A stretch of 24,041 nucleotides of DNA from Priapulus caudatus (GCF_000485595.1 NW_014577541.1:120272-144312), one strand, 5' to 3'. Positions 1 through 9,335 are shown, counted from the first letter of the stretch. Notes: generated by a model not told the origin, from the sequence alone. A program made the numbers and translations.

Positions 1-315
1 TTCTCGGCTCTCGCTCTCGCTCTCATTCGCTCCCTCCTCTCTCGCCTCTTTTGCTCTCTTTCGTTCTCTCTCACCCTTTCTCTATGTATGATAATCGATC
101 TTTCTTTCGTTCGCTCACTCCGTTTCTCCCTCACCACCCACTCTTTCTCCCTCACCACCTACTCTTTCTCCCTCCCCATCCCACTCTTTCTTATCTCTCT
201 CTCTCTCTCGCTCTCTCTCTCTGCTCTTCTCTCATCGCGCCTGCGCTTCTTCCCTTTAGCTTCTGTTCTCTCTCTCCCTCTCTCTCTCTCTCGTCCTCTC
301 TCTCTCTCTCTCCTG
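1..315. repeat. CT-rich polypyrimidine tract
   Basis: The + strand is almost pure C and T, with uninterrupted CT runs near 200-233 and 268-312 and looser CTTTCTCCCTCACCAC-like direct repeats at about 125-185. The open frames across it encode only Ser/Leu/Phe/Pro strings and are not genes. Long mirror-like pyrimidine tracts can form triplex DNA; that is general knowledge, not something shown here. Confidence 0.9.
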
Positions 316-564
316 GCACGCTCTATGTCCCCATTCTCTGATTACACGTCAATCGGCTCTAAGGCGTGCTATCGGTGACGTGGCAGCGCCGTGAGCGTTC
401 TCGCCTCGCCTCGCCTAGCAGCATCCAACATGGAAGCAGACCGGGATTACCAGAGAAGCGTCGCCTGAGAGGTGTTGATCCGTGCCCGCTAAGAACGCGA
501 ATCTTGCGCGCAGTTCCGCGGCAAGGCGCACGCGACCGGGACTTGCTACGAAAGTATTCACGCT

Positions 565-634
565 GCTGGCAGCTTTTTGCATCCGTGCGCCAAATTCGTA
601 ATTAGGGTCGGCGCACGGATCAATTGCTGCCAGC
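565..634. other. Imperfect inverted repeat / hairpin (pre-miRNA-sized)
   Basis: Arm 565-591 and arm 610-634 are reverse complements apart from a small asymmetric internal loop. GCTGGCAGC (565-573) pairs with GCTGCCAGC (626-634). ATCCGTGCGCC (581-591) pairs with GGCGCACGGAT (610-620). The internal loop is 574-580 against 621-625 and the terminal loop is 18 nt (592-609). With 20 perfect pairs plus a few in the internal loop, the 70-nt fold has the size and shape of a short pre-miRNA-like hairpin. It could equally be a chance palindrome or a transposon relic. The structure is certain from the bases; any function is not. Confidence 0.75.
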
Positions 635-717
635 GAACAGTCTCGAATTTTAGCGGGTTTAATTCACTAGCCAAACATATGCACACACCAATCGCGCAGG
701 CCTAATCAGCGATGTTT

Positions 718-729
718 CACGTGACGTCA
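718..729. promoter_or_regulatory. Overlapping E-box and CRE motif
   Basis: CACGTG (718-723) overlaps the full palindromic cAMP-response element TGACGTCA (722-729). Animal bHLH (USF/MITF/Myc-type) and bZIP (CREB/ATF) factors bind these motifs. No transcription start or gene is identifiable next to it, so activity is inferred only from the motif. Confidence 0.25.
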
Positions 730-849
730 TAGATTCAGGTTCCACGTGTATTTGTTATGTGTTTGTGGTTGGCAGAAAGCAAGCGTGCCCTGCTTTGACA
801 TTTACAGATGAATGACACCATGTTTCTGATAGAAAAGCGCTTGTTTAAT

Positions 850-2140
850 GTAGTGCCACGTACACGTGCGTGCTGCTGTGGCGTGCGTGCGTGCGTTGCG
901 GGACGTACACGATGCGTGCATGCGTGCGTGGCGAACTTACACGTGCGGTCCCGCCCCGTGCGCGGAGCGAGTGAGAGGGTGCGAGCTTCCCTGACTGAGC
1001 CGAGCTGGCTCCGCGCTGGGTATCCTTGCGTCAGGAGAGGGCAAGCAAGCGGTCGCGTGATCATCGTCCTGAGCTGCTGTGATCCTTGCGTAGACTTCTG
1101 GACCGAGCTTCCGCTACAACCCTCACATGGTTCAGCTAGCAGGGGCGGACAAGCCGCCAGCAGCTAGAGAGCAGTGGGGGCGTCGCGAGGCTTCCCTGAC
1201 TTGCAGCCAAGCTGGCTCTGGTGTTTGCGTGGGAGCCTGGGACGCCGCCAGCTTATATTACAGCCGTGGACACCACGTTGTTCTACAGTCATGTGACCCC
1301 ACGTGTGACTGCAGGGGTCCAGTCCAATTAAATATAGGTCAAGGGGGTGCCCACGTGGCTACGAAGGCCGTACGTTCTTCAAGGTTGAAGTAATGCTGAC
1401 GCATGCTAGCTATAGTGTATGTTGTACAGCCGGGTCGAATTCGCTACACAGTGAAACATCGCTATTGCATTGAGAATCACTGAAGAACTGCTCCGTCAAT
1501 CACACGAAACTCGCGAAATATACAGCTGTGCCTTGTATAGCTCCCAAAAATCCCATGAGTGTGCGCGAGCATGAGGTGTGTGCGGTTGCGTGTGCAGTGC
1601 GTGCCGTCCGTGTGTGTGCACGTACACGTGCGTGCCGTGCGTTCTGTTGTGTGACGTACAACGCTGCGTGCCGTTGCGTGCGTGCGGTGTTCGTGGTGCG
1701 TGCGTCAGCGCGCGTGCGCATGTGCATGTATACGTGGCGTGCGCACGTCACGTACGTGCATGCAGTGTGGTGCGTGCGTGTGCCTACATGTGGCGTGCGT
1801 GCGTCGCGGGTGAACTTACACGTGCGTGCACTGCGTGCGTGCGTTCCGTGTGTGTGCACGTTACACCGAGTGAGTGCAGTCGCGCGCGTGTGAAGGTTAC
1901 ACGTTATGTGCGTGACGGACGTGACCGTGGTTGTGTGCAGGTACACGTGTGTGCATCAGTGCGTGCTACGTTCGTGTGTGTAGGTACACGGCGTGCTGCG
2001 GCGTGCGTGCATGCATGTGCACGCTAGACGGTGGCGTGCCGTGGGCGTGCGTTGGCGTACGTAACGTGCAGTGCAGCGTCGTGCATTGTGTTTGAGTGGG
2101 TGGTGTGGCACGTACACGTGCGTGCGTGCGTGCGTTGCGT
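850..2140. repeat. Degenerate GCGTGC / TACACGTGCGTGC tract
   Basis: The + strand is dominated by GTGCGTGC-like 4-bp repeats at 850-950 and 1560-2140. A recurring longer motif reads (G)TACACGTGCGTG, at 861, 1623, 1942 and 2113, with ACTTACACGTGCGTG variants at 936 and 1815. Less repetitive DNA (1000-1500) interrupts it. Open frames on both strands encode Cys/Val/Arg/Ala or Thr/His/Arg strings, as expected from translating the repeat. CACGTG occurs eight times here and ten times from 718 to 2120. Confidence 0.85.
979..1225 (+). repeat. Two diverged direct copies of a ~35-bp segment
   Basis: The stretch at about 979-1015 (GCGAGCTTCCCTGACT, then AGCCGAGCTGGCTC) recurs at about 1187-1222 (GCGAGGCTTCCCTGACT, then AGCCAAGCTGGCTC), roughly 208 bp away. 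ATCCTTGCGT also recurs nearby at 1022 and 1082. The copies are diverged, so this is an old local duplication or part of a larger repeat family. Confidence 0.55.
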
Positions 2141-2870
2141 ATCGCAACACACTCCACGCAATCTGCTTGCTGCTACCAACCTAATATGGATAAACAGAAA
2201 AAATACAGAAAACCAAGGAAATAGCACTTAAAAAAACAGACGGGATTCCGCATCCAACGACATTTCAGCGTGTTCGTCTTGACTCTATGCGTTTACGCTA
2301 TCGAGGCCGATAGGTTTTGGGTTATGGACTGCCTGCCTCTTGAATACACTGCCGCCGGCGTCATTGAGGTGAGTTTGAGGCACGGTGATTTGTTATCAAC
2401 CAATGGGAATTTGCGAGGGCATTGCGTTTACCGAGTAAAACATCGTGAGTGGCATGCGGTGGCCGTAAGTTATGAGGTGAATTAGGGTTTATTTCAGTTT
2501 TATTATAGTTTTTCAGTGCCGCTTTTAGATGCCAACCAATTTTACAACGATTTGTTACGGATGACATGGCTTACTAGCAAAACGCCCCATCTGTGTCAAG
2601 TCAGTCACGTGTTGCCCACGAATTCAGACTAAGCGAATTCCCAAGTGAATTCCCATAATGTAATTCCCTGTCTTTGTATTTAATGGGCCAACAGGGCGGA
2701 GCGATGCCGCTTGCAAATTTGAACTGACACCTGCGGTTGAAAAGACGGGCCGTCCGGGGGCACCATAGTCGCAGAACACGCGTCGGTAAATGGCTTCATA
2801 AGGAGCGAGCAGGTGGCCGCCGTGTTGTTCTAGTGTCCTCCAAGCGCGGGCGCGCGGAATGCGACGGAAC
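2141..2870. other. Unique sequence between oppositely oriented ACGC/GCGT tracts
   Basis: Ordinary-complexity DNA without a recognisable gene. To its left the + strand reads GCGTGCGT and to its right ACGCACGC, so the skew flips across it. AATTCCC motifs repeat three times around 2636-2667. A single exon-like segment is described separately. Confidence 0.6.
2269..2368 (+). CDS. Possible internal exon, unidentified
   Basis: A 100-bp segment is bounded by an acceptor-like CATTTCAG (ending 2268) and a near-consensus donor GAG|GTGAGT (GT at 2369-2370). The frame starting at 2270 is open across the whole segment, 33 codons, ending exactly on a GAG codon; it starts VFVLTLCVYAIEADRFWVMD. No other exon can be joined to it and I recognise no domain. 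Both splice motifs are short and will occur by chance in 24 kb, so this is only a candidate. Confidence 0.12.
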
Positions 2871-3955
2871 ACGCAGTGGTACGCACGCACGCAGGGACAC
2901 TACGCATGCCATGGGACATAGCACGCCCGCAGGGCAGCGCACGCAGCGAATACGCCGAGTGAGTACGCACGCACGCAGAGACACGCACGCCCGCAGGGGC
3001 ACGCACGCACGAACACGCAGTGGTACGCACGCATGCATAGACACTACGCATGGAGGGACACGGAGTGGTACGCACGCACGCAGAGGCACGCACGCACGAA
3101 CACGCAGTGGAACGCACGCACACAGGGACACTACGCATGCATGGACACGCACGCCCGCAGGGGCACGCACGCACGGGAACACGCAGAAGTGGAACGCACG
3201 CACACAGGGACACTACGCATGCATGGACATGCACGCAGGGGCACGCATGCACGCAGCGGTGACACGCACGCACTTTAACATGCAGTGGAACGCACACATG
3301 CAGTGGTACGCACGTATGCACGGGACCGCACGCCCGCAGGAACACGCACGTACGCAGGCGCACACGCACGCACGAACACGCGATGGTACGCAACGGCAAT
3401 GCAGCGGACACGCACGCCCGCAGGGGCACGCACGCCTCCGGCGGCCACCGCACGCCAGGAACAAAAGCAGTTGCCGTCACGCACGCATGAGCAGGGACAC
3501 GCACGCCCGCAGGGGCACGCACGCACGGCAGTGGGCAGCGCACGGCCTCCTGGGGGCACGCACGCAGGGAACACACAGTGCGTACGCACGCATGGCAGGG
3601 GATACTTATGCATGAAAGGGACACGCACATAGCAGGGAACACCACAGTGTGTACTGCACGCACGCAGGCACACGCCGATGCATGGACACGCACATATACG
3701 CAGGGACATGCAGTATCAACGCAGCACGCACGCCACTATTCACGGCATGCAGGGACACTACTCATAACAGAGACACAGTCATACACAGGGACACGCAGTA
3801 GCACACACGCACGATGCATGAAACACGACAATGACACGCTACGCCCATAGCAGGCACGCACACATGAACACCGCACGCCCGTAGGGGCGCACGCACCACC
3901 TACATTGCAGTGATACGCACGCACGCGCAGGGCACGCACGATTGCAGGGATATAG
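2871..3955 (+). repeat. ACGCACGCAGGG-type minisatellite, copy A
   Basis: Degenerate tandem array with a unit of about 17-18 bp of the form GGGNCACGCACGCNCGCA. Longer variants carry ACACGCAGTGGTACGC and GGGACACTACGCATGCA, which suggests a higher-order pattern. Open frames on both strands (Thr/His/Arg/Gly, or Cys/Val/Arg/Ala) follow from the repeat and are not genes. From about 3090 onward it is matched by the array after the gap (10500-11284). Confidence 0.88.
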
Positions 3956-4262
3956 GTTAGAGGCACATTGGGACGCCGGGCATACACGGAACATTCAGGG
4001 GCATACAGGGGCATGTAAGGGGGCTTACATGACATTCAGGTCATACAGGGGCATGTAGGGGGCATACATTGACATTGCAGGGGGATACTGGGGCATGTAG
4101 GGGGCATTACCAGAGACTTCAGGGAAATATGTAAGTAAAGTCAGGGGCACACAGCGGCATGTTAGGGCCATGCAAAGCGATATGGGCATACGGTGGTTAC
4201 GCCGGCATACGAGGGCATTCAGAAACATACAGGAGCATGCAATGACATTCAGGGGCCGCGAA
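3956..4262 (+). repeat. CATTCAGGGG/CATACAGGGG minisatellite, copy A
   Basis: Short degenerate tandem array of 11-12-bp units alternating among CATTCAGGGG, CATACAGGGG and CATGTAGGGGG. It is distinct from the adjacent ACGC-type array and is present in the same position in the second block (11285-11582). It resembles no coding sequence. Confidence 0.88.
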
Positions 4263-4790
4263 GGCGTCACACACGCACGCGACACGCGACGCACATGAAG
4301 TCAAGGGCAACGCACCAACTTGACGCTTACACGCGCTTATCCGCCCATTTTTTCGCGAAATTACCGGCTTCCAATCGCTGCGGACGTCCCGCTACGTGGG
4401 CAAGCGCAGGCTGGCTGAGTGACGCTGCGTGAGACACTGGGGGACATAGACCATATAATATAGCCAGCTCAGCTAGAGCGCGCGTTCAACTGACGCGCGA
4501 ATAACGCGAAGCCTAGAGAACGCAAGCGCGGTGGTTCAACGTTTCGATCAAAGCGTTTCGATCAGATCATGTAAAGGCAGTTCCAGCTATTGTATTGGCG
4601 CGCGGCTTAAAGAGAGCGACGAGATAGCTGCCGCGTTTCAATTGTCTCTATCGGATGCCTCCTCGTGGGTCTGCCTAAGCGGCTGTTAGAGATGGCTTTC
4701 CTGTGCTTCCACAGAGATTAGCTCACGAATCGTTCGGTTCTTCACGAGGATGTTGTGTATAATTATGGCGTCATTCTGCGCGCGCGGCTG
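4263..4790. other. Unique part of duplicated block A (left)
   Basis: Non-repetitive DNA matched by 11583-12060. Recognisable pieces include AAATTACCGGCTTCC (about 4359), the CATATAATATAGCCAGCTCA anchor, and CGATCAAAGCGTTTCGAT with its tandem half-copies near 4545-4567. No open frame survives in both copies, which argues against a protein gene. Confidence 0.6.
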
Positions 4791-4997
4791 TGTCGATGCG
4801 TGCGGTCGTGGGTGTGATGTGGTGTGTGGCGTGCGTCGCGCGCGCGATGTGTATTTGTGTGTATGCATTAGTGTGCTGTGTGAGAGAGAAGAGAGAGGAT
4901 GAGACGAGAAGAGATAGAGAGAAATAGAAGAGACCGCGCCGCAGAGAGAGAGAGAGAGAGAGAGGTTTGTATGTGTGTGTGTGTGTGTGGTGTGTGT

Positions 4998-5036
<39 letters not shown>
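4791..5036. repeat. GT-rich, GA-rich and (GT)n tract, copy A
   Basis: A CG/GT-rich stretch (4775-4865) is followed by GA repeats (about 4880-4964) and a nearly pure GT run interrupted by GG (4973-5034). The matching place in copy B is a longer, mainly GT tract (12066-12356), so the tract has changed length and composition between copies. Confidence 0.9.
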
Positions 5037-5037
<1 letters not shown>

Positions 5038-6241
5038 AATTTAGCATTTCATGAGCGGCATTTATCCGGCAGCTAAGTACAGTAAATGCATTTTCAGGCC
5101 TTAACGCGCTTTTACCTTTCACACGTTTCACACGTTTCACACCGCATAACATAGATTCTGCTGTTTGCGGCTTTGCCATGTCAGTTAAGTCGATAGGTCC
5201 TCAGTTGGACTTATCTGCCCCTGTATCTGTGGCGGCCTCTCGCGGCCGATATTTGAAAAGGCGGTATTGGTTTACGGGTCTATCGTTGGAGCCATTGTCA
5301 ATCGCTGTATCGAGACGCACCACATACATGCTGCAATGTGTGACGTGTCATATATCATCATGTATTAAAAGACCTAGTCGCGGATCGGGGACGAGCGTGT
5401 ATATACGTTGTATGCGTGAATACGTTCCCGGGAACTTGACAAAAGATCAATCAGGAAGCATAATAGTATTGCCGTGCGAAATCAGTTTCTATTGCATTAT
5501 AAGCTTAAAATTTACATTAATCAGCACGATTTACTTTGAGAAATGACAGTGCCACCTAACTGGTGTACCTGGTGACAGTGTAACCCGAAGACGCTATACA
5601 TACGAATACGTTACAAGACACAACGTGTATAAATTATTAGCCCACATATTTTTTCACATATTTTTTTTGTAAAAAACGATTTCCGCGAAACACGCAGAAA
5701 ACGGGTAATTTACAACGTGCTTCAAGACCGAAAACAGTAGGTCTCGTCTTTGCATTTTGTGTAAGCCCCTATACACAAAGGAAACAGCCAGACGGCGTAG
5801 TAGAGAATGGTCGTCACTTTCGTATAGGAGATATAAAAAGACTAAACGTTTGTACACACCCGCCAAAGATCTAATTATTTAACCAACCGTAGCGCCTATT
5901 GCCTAATCTAAAAGTGTAATACCAGTGAGTTTTGCCGCTCGTAGAATGTCACGCGACATCAAACGTGGCGTGAGACGTTTGCAACATCAAGATCAAAGTC
6001 GGACGACAGCAGTAAGCTTCTAGCTTCTTCAAGTATAAATCAAGTAGGAAAATGCGTTCAGCGCTAATTTAAATAAGCGCGTGTACATGAATAGTAAATA
6101 AGAACGTATTAGTGGTACAACCGCTCTTCATCTTGCGCGGCTGCTGGCTCTGTGTGTGATTGAAAATTGCTCGCTCGCATACGCACTCACGCTAGCGGGC
6201 AAATGCACGAAGACACCTACACGGTTGCACGCTATAAACAC

Positions 6242-6242
<1 letters not shown>
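5037..6242. other. Unique part of duplicated block A (right)
   Basis: About 1.2 kb of ordinary-complexity DNA matched by 12360-13680. It contains a tandem TTTCACACG triplet near 5116-5142. The 122-codon frame at 5178-5546 begins with ATG but shows no domain, and frequent indels in copy B break it, so I do not call it a gene. Confidence 0.6.
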
Positions 6243-6274
<32 letters not shown>

Positions 6275-6450
6275 CTTTCTGGTTTACTTTCTCTTTTTCT
6301 TTCTCTTTCTGTTTCTTTTTCTTTTTTTCTCTCTCGTTCTCTTTCTCTTTCTCTTTCTCTTCTTTCTCTTTCCCTTTTTCTTTTCTCTTTTTCAGTATCT
6401 TTCTTTTTCTCTCTCTTTCTCTCTCTCTTTCCAATCCTTCTCTCTCTCCG
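6243..6450. repeat. (CA)n run followed by TTTCTC polypyrimidine tract
   Basis: CA repeat at 6243-6272, then CTTTCTCTTT-like pyrimidine repeats to about 6450. The frames across it encode Leu/Phe/Ser or, on the minus strand, Lys/Glu/Arg strings. The homology between the two large blocks ends at this CA run. Confidence 0.9.
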
Positions 6451-6655
6451 CGGTGTTCTCCTCTCAACACGTTCAGTGTTTTAGTGGAACTGATTGTGTT
6501 CATCTGTTTAACCCGTGCCCACGCGTTCCCCTCCTCACGGATCATGAAATTAGTGTAAATAAACCTCGAGAGCGATCGGAAAACCATCGATCATCGATGT
6601 ATTGTGATGCTGTTCTGTATGAAAGGCGCGCGCGTGCGAGGCGTGGGTCTTTTCT

Positions 6656-6700
6656 ATAATAACACGAGGGTAACTAAACATCGGCATTTCGTGTTATTAT
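6656..6700. repeat. Perfect 12-bp inverted repeat with 21-nt loop
   Basis: ATAATAACACGA (6656-6667) is the exact reverse complement of TCGTGTTATTAT (6689-6700). The spacer is 21 bases. It could form a small hairpin. It lies 68 bp left of the 6769-6977 element but is not part of its ends. Confidence 0.8.
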
Positions 6701-6768
6701 TCGAGGCGATATCGAGCCCAGAAACAATTAAGAAATCGGTAGAGAATACAGCGTGCGGTGAGTATTTA

Positions 6769-6977
6769 TCATTTTATTACTGAATCGGCCCGGGCGTTTC
6801 TGTGCGTACGAGTAGCAACCTTCTTTTTGCATCACTGTCGTCATGAAGCCGATGGCAAAAAAATCGTCTTCCTATAGCATTGAAGTAGCCGCCATTAACG
6901 ATCTCCCCGTTGAGTGTTTCCTCCGTCCACGCCACAAAATCTATATATAAAATCCGGCCGTCTCAGCAATAAAATGA
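6769..6977. mobile_element. 209-bp MITE-like element with ~25-bp TIRs and TA target duplication
   Basis: The left end (6769-6793) and the reverse complement of the right end (6954-6977) align as TCATTTTATT-A/G-CTGA-N2-CGGCC-(C)-GG, with three mismatches and one gap. TA sits directly outside both ends (6767-6768 and 6978-6979). TIRs plus a TA duplication are the hallmark of the Tc1/mariner superfamily and of MITEs derived from it; assignment to a family is inference. On the minus strand nearly the whole interior is open (about 6780-6962, ending in TAA that overlaps an AATAAA), reading DFVAWTEETLNGEIVNGG at its start. I do not recognise it as a transposase. The size means it cannot be autonomous. 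Confidence 0.6.
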
Positions 6978-7340
6978 TAGCGAATAAACAGTGGCATTGT
7001 ATTCACTGACAAAGTTGTGCATGTTCGTGTATTTTCTATCTCCTAATCATTGCACGTAAATGCCGTCTGGATGCTTCTCTACAACGCGTAATCTTATCGC
7101 GCGCACGCCTCTGCGCGCAAACTCACGGAAATATCGACCGATTCCCCCTAAATTCGTGTTTATTTCATACTGTCATTTTATTAACGGGACAGGCCAAGTG
7201 CTTGTGGTCAGCGGGGGTTGCGACGCGGGCACTTACCCTCACGTTTAAACAGCTATACGCACTCTGATCGAGATGTTTGCTTTTGGAATGACTCGCTCTA
7301 GCTTCAGTTAGAATCGGATTTTATGTTTTATATGCACATG

Positions 7341-7443
7341 CACTCGTGCGCGCGTGCTTGTGTGTGCGTGCTTGTGTGAGTGTGTGTGTGTGTGTGCGTG
7401 TGTGTGTGTACGTGTATGTGTGTGCGTGGGTGTGTGTGGGTGT
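7341..7443. repeat. GT/CGTG microsatellite
   Basis: Compound GT, GCGT and GTAC repeats on the + strand. Frames across it read as Cys/Val or Thr/His strings and are not genes. Confidence 0.9.
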
Positions 7444-8506
7444 AATGAGGGTGTATTAGGATTATTGATGAATATAAACGCTGCAGTAACATCTGTCATC
7501 CTGAGTCTATTGAGTCTCTGTATGCCGATTTCAAGCACCTCTAATTATATAACTAATTAGCCACAGAAGACACTTACTGCGATTATTGCCAATCTAATAC
7601 TAATAGTCTTACATCTCACCGACACACCCACGCGCAATAGCAATATGCACACACACTCGCGCTCGCACGCGCGCTCACGCATGCACGCACACTATAGCTC
7701 AACCAGGTGGTTTGCTTTTTTCAAGCCCATATTTGTCCGCTTATCATAGTGTTGCTGATTGCGCATGCGCACCTCCGCATCACGAAGGATCGAATATAAT
7801 TGATGGAATCTTTCCAAGGTTTGTGCAATGTTCTCACCATAGTTTTTTTTTATCCTGGGCAGTAACAAGTTGTCTAATGCAAGGGTGGGTTTTCTCCCAT
7901 CAAGAACGTAGAAGGACGAGTGTTGCGAAGTACTATATGTGTGCTAACACGAAATGCAGAACTTATAAATCATCAGTAATTTATCAGTTAATAAATTATC
8001 ATCAACACAGTTAACAATAAACACAATACCGGCTATACAAGTGACGATCAAACAATGCAAAAATGAACCAAAGCACTGTGAACAGGTTTGCTTACGTATG
8101 CAGCGATGCCAGCCTGGCTTGGATAGATGCGTGATGTCTATACGCCTCAGGTTGACTCATGCTTTTACTCAGAAACACCGCTATATTTATACAAAAATCT
8201 GTGTGCCGTGACTTATCTTGCGCAATGAGCTAGGTCGCGCATTTTTGGACTCGATGGACTTAGGGCGAAAGGGTGATAACTGTCATTTTATGTTTTTTTT
8301 TAATATCTTTTGCATACATTTGTATGTATTCATCTTACCGAAGATTGCATAGATACTTAGGAAACCTGCGTTTTATTTAGGCTGTTGAACTGTAGTTAAA
8401 CTTGTAAGAAACGTCACCTAGGTTTTTAATTGTTTAAAGGACTCGATGGCATACAAAGTTAGATTATAAAATAGTCGTAACATTTCTCCAAGTTAACATA
8501 AAAATT
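7444..8506. other. Unique AT-leaning sequence, no gene recognised
   Basis: About 1 kb of mostly non-repetitive DNA, with a short CACACG/CTCGCG patch at 7645-7692 and an NRF1-type palindrome at 7760. The 100-codon frame at 7712-8014 has no recognisable domain and ends in low-complexity sequence. Confidence 0.5.
7760..7771. promoter_or_regulatory. NRF1-type palindrome TGCGCATGCGCA
   Basis: A perfect 12-bp match to the NRF1 consensus YGCGCAYGCGCR, a motif common in animal promoters; the insect orthologue is Ewg. No adjacent gene is identifiable, so only the motif match is observed. Alternating GC-rich sequence nearby also makes a chance match more likely. Confidence 0.25.
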
Positions 8507-8869
8507 ATAATAGCCGGGAGGGTCCGTCATTATACATGTACTATAAGTATTACTGTGTGTAATATAAGTATGTGCTGTAAGTATCACTGTGTATATATAA
8601 TAGCCGGGAGGGTCCGTCATTATACATAAGTATTATGTGTGTAAGTATTAAGTATGTGTGCGTAATATCCATAGGTGTTATATAATAGCCGGGGGCGAGG
8701 GGGTCAGCGTCATATACAGTACTATAAAGTATTACTGTGTGTAATATAAGTATGTGCTGCTGAAGTATTCACTGGTGTATATATAATACGCGGGGAGGTC
8801 CGATCATTTACATTACTATAAGTATTACTCGTGTGTATATAGATGTGCTGTAAGTATCACTGTGTATAA
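8507..8869 (+). repeat. ~90-bp minisatellite, about four copies
   Basis: Units start with TATAATAGCCGGGAGGGTCC at about 8507 and 8597, with diverged starts near 8682 and 8782, giving periods of about 90, 85 and 101 bp. Each continues with TATAAGTATTACTGTGTG and TGTGCTGTAAGTATCACTGT. The later copies carry scattered single-base insertions, consistent with decay or uncorrected sequencing errors. Confidence 0.88.
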
Positions 8870-8879
8870 TCGCACTAAT

Positions 8880-9335
8880 TGGAAGCAGGCGGAATCAAAA
8901 AAGGAGAGGAGGGGAATCAAAAAAGGGAGAGGAGGGAATCAAAGAAGGGAGAGAGAAGAGATAGATAAGAGGAATTAAAAAGGGAGAGGAGGGGAAATAA
9001 AGTAAAGGAGCAGGAGGGGAATCAAAAAGAGGTACGAGAGAGGAATCAAAAATCGAGGAGAAGAGGGGAATCAAAAAGGGAGAGGAGGGAAATCAAAAGG
9101 GAGAGGAGGGGAAATCAAAAGTGAGAGGGAGAGATCAAGAAAGGACAACGAGGAGGAGGAGGGAAATAAAAAGGGAGGAGAGAAGGGGATCAAAACGCAA
9201 AGGGAGAGGAGGGGAATACAAAAAGAGCAAGCGCATCAGGAATCAAAAAGAGAGAGAGGGGTAATCAAGAAAGGAGAGAGCGAGAGACGGAAGTAAAAAG
9301 GAAGAGGGTGAATCAAGCGAAAAGGAAGAGATAAG
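8880..9335 (+). repeat. Purine-rich minisatellite, ~20-25-bp unit
   Basis: Degenerate tandem copies of GGAATCAAAAAGGGAGAGGA over about 450 bp, almost free of pyrimidines on the + strand except for the TC of each unit. Such purine-pyrimidine asymmetry can favour triplex structures and is difficult for sequencing. Unit length varies by small indels. Confidence 0.9.

Larger units (their letters stand above)
316..850. other. Unique sequence, no gene recognised
   Basis: Non-repetitive, CpG-containing DNA between the CT tract and the GCGTGC tract. The 79-codon frame at 366-605 resembles no family I recognise and runs across the hairpin at 565-634, so I do not call it a gene. The stretch ends with overlapping CACGTG and TGACGTCA motifs near 718-729. 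Confidence 0.5.
3090..6242 (+). repeat. ~3.1-kb direct duplication, copy A
   Basis: This block and 10500-13680 match in order and orientation through two minisatellites, unique DNA, a GA/GT tract and further unique DNA. Anchors are: TATGCATGAA near 3607 with 10947; CATATAATATAGCCAGCTCA at 4451 with 11757; TTTAGCATTTCATGAG at 5040 with 12363; GTGTATAAATT at 5624 with 12999; and CTGGCTCTGTGTGTGATTGA at about 6143 with 13562. The offset stays near 7.3-7.4 kb. Homology stops in a CA tract on the right. On the left it runs into the gap in the second copy, so the true unit may be longer. Confidence 0.9.
6451..7340. other. Mostly unique sequence with two inverted-repeat structures
   Basis: Non-repetitive apart from a 12-bp perfect inverted repeat (6656-6700) and a 209-bp element with inverted ends (6769-6977), both listed separately. 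A donor-like GCGGTGAGTA at 6755-6764 and a minus-strand AGGGTAAGTG donor-like motif near 7231-7240 are present but cannot be tied to exons. Confidence 0.55.

Noticed and set aside
1426-1450. Possible tRNA or tRNA-derived SINE B-box (GGGTCGAATTCGC)
   Set aside because: Only a partial match to GGTTCGANTCC, no A-box at the right distance, no cloverleaf.
2737-3709. 292- and 287-codon frames on both strands
   Set aside because: Translations of the ACGCACGC minisatellite (Arg/Thr/His/Gly or Cys/Val/Arg/Ala strings). The counterpart array after the gap does not keep the frame.
5178-5546. 122-codon ATG frame in copy A
   Set aside because: Copy B is broken by several indels, there is no domain, and the length is unremarkable. 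If the copy-B indels are sequencing errors this deserves another look.
8507-9335. CRISPR-like or centromeric array
   Set aside because: Repeats are directly adjacent without unique spacers, and the arrays are far too short for a centromeric satellite.
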